Source: Deltaproteobacteria bacterium
GTDB taxonomy: Bacteria > Desulfobacterota > Desulfarculia > Adiutricales > Adiutricaceae
NCBI GenBank assembly: GCA_031279525.1
Contig: JAITIH010000283.1
Span: 1-8,352, forward strand
Reading direction: 5' to 3'
DNA: 8,352 nucleotides
The first letter of the stretch is position 1, and every line of letters begins with the position of its first letter. Position numbers and translations under genes: made by a program. This document shows, in pieces, positions 6,313 through 8,352 of the stretch. A model generated the notes under the pieces. It was not told the DNA's origin and ran no database searches. It worked only from the letters and a program-made list of their open reading frames with translations.

Positions 6313-6442
6313 ATTGGCCGGCCTAAAGCCTTTTGTCTGGCCTGAAGCCCATTGGCCGTCCTAAAGCCTTTTGTCTGGCCTAAAGCCATTTCGCCGACCT
6401 TAGCCATTTGGTCGACCTAAGTTATTTGGCTGGCCTAAAGCC
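6313..6442. repeat. Tandem array of 18-19 bp units, consensus GGCCTAAAGCCATTTGGCT
   Basis: Units begin at 6320, 6339, 6358, 6377, 6396, 6414 and 6432, giving seven copies spaced 19, 19, 19, 19, 18 and 18 bases. The core GGCCTAAAGCC is exact in three copies (6320, 6377 and 6432), has one change at 6339 (GGCCTGAAGCC) and 6358 (GTCCTAAAGCC), and is degenerate at 6396 and 6414. A higher-order 38-bp duplication is visible: 6313-6349 and 6351-6387 differ at two positions. Each core can form a tiny GGC/GCC hairpin. The 19-bp period breaks reading frame, so it is not a peptide repeat. There are no unique spacers. Confidence 0.85.
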
Positions 6443-6558
6443 ATTAGGCAGGTATGATATGGCTTCGCCGCGCCGTCGATTCGCGGTCAGGCCTGGAGTG
6501 TAACTCGGCCTGGTCTAAGAGGCCCGAACTTGCAAAATTCGCCCCCTTTTTGGCTCTC

Positions 6559-6634
6559 GCCTTAAGGACGAAAGAAGGAGTCGCCTTATGGCGAAAGAAG
6601 GGCTTGCCTTATGGCGAAAGAAGGGCTTGCCTTT
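6559..6634 (+). repeat. Tandem array of a 23-bp unit
   Basis: Two identical 23-bp copies occupy 6583-6605 and 6606-6628. A diverged 24-base copy precedes them (6559-6582) and a six-base partial copy follows (6629-6634). Each unit carries GAAGG and, in the two exact copies, a GCCTTATGGCG segment, so a Shine-Dalgarno-like site falls about seven bases before an ATG at 6588 and again near 6611. The two resulting short ORFs (38 codons ending at 6704, and about 28 codons) are not supported by anything else. Confidence 0.85.
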
Positions 6635-6844
6635 AAACGAAAATCGATTAAGCCATGGCGAAACTCGCTATGCCTTACGCCAATGGCTAATTAGCCAAAA
6701 ATAGCGATGGCGCGGTCGATGGGCTTTAGGCGGCGGATAATGGGGCTCGCCAAAATGGCGGGCCAGGGAATTCGCCTCGCGAGTAGCGTCGATGGGCGCA
6801 AGCTAAGCCCAAAAGCTTAAAGCCTTTAGGCTAAAAAAGGCGGT

Positions 6845-6860
6845 CTCGCCAAAAGGCGAG
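6845..6860. repeat. Perfect 6-bp inverted repeat CTCGCC/GGCGAG
   Basis: CTCGCC (6845-6850) and GGCGAG (6855-6860) flank an AAAA loop, about 50 bases upstream of the macroglobulin start. No T run follows. It could be an operator, an RNA hairpin in the leader, or one of the many small palindromes in this gap. Confidence 0.4.
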
Positions 6861-6898
6861 CGCGTGGGCGTTTAAAGCGGTCAAGGGCAATTTAAAAC

Positions 6899-6904
6899 GG
6901 GGAG
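6899..6904 (+). promoter_or_regulatory. Ribosome-binding site for the macroglobulin gene
   Basis: GGGGAG lies six bases before the ATG at 6911, an optimal spacing. It fixes the start of the long open frame that runs to the right edge. Confidence 0.7.
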
Positions 6905-6910
6905 ACTTTC

Positions 6911-8352
6911 ATGACGGATAGATATAGCGCGCGGCCGACTCTGATCTTAATCGGCCTGGCCCTGATTGCGTTAGCCTACGTGGCCGGAGGGTTTTCCGTT
7001 CGGAAGCCCGAGCCCCCCGCCCCAACTCCCGCGGCCAGCCAAAAGGCCGCCCAGGCCAGCCCCGGGGCGACCGGGGCGAGCGAGGCGGTCGAGGAGGCCG
7101 AGGCGGCCGAGACGGCCGAGGCGACGGCGACTGGGGCGGTCGAAGCGGCCGGAGCGACGAGGACGGGCCGCGTCCCAAGACGTCTAGCCACGGCCGCCAT
7201 TTTGAAGGAAGAAGGAACCTTGATTTTAAGGCTTGAACTGCCTTACCTGAAAAAAGCCCCGCCGGGCGAGATTTTCAAAGAGCTCTCCGACCAGGAAAAG
7301 CCCTTTGAGGCCAACTGGCCGGGCCTAAAGGCGTTTTACGGGGAAGGCGGCCAGAGCCTTTTCCTAAGGTTAGGCCTTTCGCCGCTAAAGGCCTCGGCCG
7401 ACCTGGCCCAAAAGCCCTTGACCCTAACTTGGCGGGACGAGGCCGCCCCGAGCCAAGTCGCCTATGAGCTGGCCGACGGCGACATAAACTCGCCGCTCGT
7501 CGTCCATGAGGGCCGAGTCACGACCGTCGCGGGCCAGCCGTTTAAGGCTCGCCTTAGGGTCAGCGCCTCCGAGGTCGGGCTCGGCGTCTTCGTCGAGTTT
7601 AACCGGGATATGGTTGAGGTTGAGGCGATCAAAGAGTCTAAAGGCCATGAGGCCCTAGGCGAGCTGCCCTTCCTCCCGTCGATCCAGCCCGGCGACGGGA
7701 GGCGGTGGTTCTCCTGGTCCGACCCCCGCTCGCTCGTCATCCGCTACGCCTTAAGCGATCGCGCCTTTCAGAGCCAGGTCGTCGACCAGATCTTTAAGAT
7801 CGACTTTAACCCCGCCTTCGTGGCCCCCGGCGGGGAAAGGGGGAGTGAGCTTAAGGGCCAATTGTTGGCCTATGCCGACGAGGAGGGGTTATTGGTCGGC
7901 CCGGGGGCCAAACAATGGCAAAGGCTAAACGATCAAGAATTTTACCTGGATCGCTTTAGGCTAATTGAGCTCGCCCAAGGCGACTTCGAGGCCGACGGCC
8001 AGGCGGGCTTGGTCGTCTCCTTCAACAAAGCCTTGGAGATGGAGGGCTTTTTAAAGGCCTTTTCCTTAAAGAAGCTCAATAGGGGCCAGGGGCGCGCGAA
8101 TTGGGTTAGCTTAGATTATCGGCTTAAGGAATTGAGCGACGACGGCAAGACGGCCCAGGTCGCGGCCGACCTAGGCAACGGGGATCGGGCCTTGGGCCTG
8201 GTGGAAAACCTGGCCAGCCTGGACGGGAACGGGCGGATCGAGCTCGTAGCCCGCGAGTTGACCGTGGTCAACGAGTTCACGGTTGCCAGCTATTCTTTAG
8301 ACCGGGCCGGGGCCTACCCATGGGATCCGTATTTTGAGGCGCGGTTGCGGAG
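6911..8352 (+). CDS. Bacterial alpha-2-macroglobulin family protein, N-terminal part (runs off right edge)
   Basis: The frame is open for 480 codons from the ATG at 6911 to the end of the window without a stop. Residues about 9-28 form one hydrophobic helix with no lipobox Cys, so the protein is probably held in the inner membrane by an uncleaved anchor facing the periplasm. Residues about 33-86 are an Ala/Glu/Thr/Gly-rich spacer. The rest looks like the beta-rich N-terminal macroglobulin-like domains of the YfhM group: two segments repeat a GVFVEFNRDM-like start (about 225-234 and 366-376, the second GLVVSFNKAL), each followed by a stretch ending in an aromatic-rich strand. Bacterial alpha-2-macroglobulins are thought to trap attacking proteases in the periplasm and protect the envelope, usually through a CxEQ thioester that would lie beyond this window. 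The assignment rests on the domain pattern plus the pbpC neighbour, since the conserved C-terminal half is not visible. ORFs on the minus strand over the low-complexity part are shadows. Confidence 0.7.
   Translation, partial: MTDRYSARPTLILIGLALIALAYVAGGFSVRKPEPPAPTPAASQKAAQASPGATGASEAVEEAEAAETAEATATGAVEAAGATRTGRVPRRLATAAILKEEGTLILRLELPYLKKAPPGEIFKELSDQEKPFEANWPGLKAFYGEGGQSLFLRLGLSPLKASADLAQKPLTLTWRDEAAPSQVAYELADGDINSPLVVHEGRVTTVAGQPFKARLRVSASEVGLGVFVEFNRDMVEVEAIKESKGHEALGELPFLPSIQPGDGRRWFSWSDPRSLVIRYALSDRAFQSQVVDQIFKIDFNPAFVAPGGERGSELKGQLLAYADEEGLLVGPGAKQWQRLNDQEFYLDRFRLIELAQGDFEADGQAGLVVSFNKALEMEGFLKAFSLKKLNRGQGRANWVSLDYRLKELSDDGKTAQVAADLGNGDRALGLVENLASLDGNGRIELVARELTVVNEFTVASYSLDRAGAYPWDPYFEARLR

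Larger units (their letters stand above)
6276..6910. other. Repeat-rich gap between pbpC and the macroglobulin gene
   Basis: The 635-base gap contains no convincing gene. It holds a 19-bp tandem array (6313-6442), a 23-bp tandem array (6559-6634), and several short inverted repeats, such as AGCC/GGCT at 6821-6832 and CTCGCC/GGCGAG at 6845-6860. No clear terminator follows pbpC; a 5-bp CTGGC/GCCAG hairpin at 6280-6297 lacks a T run. No clear promoter for the downstream gene is visible, so read-through from pbpC is possible. Confidence 0.6.

Noticed and set aside
6225..6407. A 60-codon minus-strand frame overlapping the end of pbpC and the 19-bp array
   Set aside because: It reads through the tandem repeats with no family resemblance or ribosome-binding site and ends inside the pbpC coding region on the opposite strand.
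6313..6442. CRISPR array
   Set aside because: Units are contiguous at 18-19 bases with no unique spacers of constant length, and no cas gene is nearby.
6909..7740. Several minus-strand open frames opposite the macroglobulin gene
   Set aside because: They are low-complexity shadows (Arg/Pro/Ser- or Ala/Val-rich) of the GC-rich N-terminal spacer and following codons; the + strand frame has a strong ribosome-binding site and stays open to the window edge.

Overview
The window reads as a stretch of chromosome from a GC-rich Gram-negative bacterium. The evidence is a PBP1C-type peptidoglycan synthase followed by a bacterial alpha-2-macroglobulin gene, a SPOR-domain envelope protein, and a bacterial CDP-diacylglycerol-serine phosphatidyltransferase. 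The split (two-subunit) fumarase alpha chain and the group II intron fit an anaerobe of the Desulfobacterota/Deltaproteobacteria type, but that placement is a weak inference from gene content and style, not from a marker gene.

Layout. (1) Positions 1-122 are the 3' end of a group II intron on the + strand: domain V, then domain VI ending at about 122. The rest of the intron lies off the left edge. (2) Positions 123-455 hold no gene I can support. (3) Positions 456-3225 are a minus-strand cluster, transcribed right to left as pssA, a two-helix SPOR-domain protein and fumarase alpha. pssA and the SPOR gene are 7 bases apart with the ribosome-binding site inside the end of pssA. The SPOR gene and fumarase gene are separated by 81 bases that include an 11-bp hairpin starting directly after the SPOR stop codon. 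An extended -10 promoter (TGTTATAAT on the minus strand) sits about 95 bases upstream of pssA. (4) Positions 3226-3908 are a 683-base divergent intergenic region with the pssA promoter, a plausible sigma70 promoter facing pbpC, and several GGCCTAA-type palindromes. (5) Positions 3909-6275 are pbpC on the + strand. (6) Positions 6276-6910 are a 635-base gap with two tandem-repeat arrays (a 19-bp unit and a 23-bp unit) and more small GC-rich hairpins. (7) From 6911 to the right edge is the N-terminal 480 residues of an alpha-2-macroglobulin family protein, incomplete because the window ends.

How the genes fit together. Most of the window serves the cell envelope. PssA makes the phosphatidylserine precursor of phosphatidylethanolamine, the SPOR protein probably binds peptidoglycan, PBP1C polymerises and crosslinks glycan, and the macroglobulin is the usual genomic partner of PBP1C. 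Fumarase alpha is the metabolic outlier and has no beta-subunit gene next to it in the window.

I do not see a clear, wholly new system. The items most worth a second look are the group II intron whose branch-point position is G instead of A, the 19-bp tandem array between pbpC and the macroglobulin gene together with its dispersed GGCCTAAAGCC-like relatives, and the orphan Cys-rich fumarase alpha subunit.
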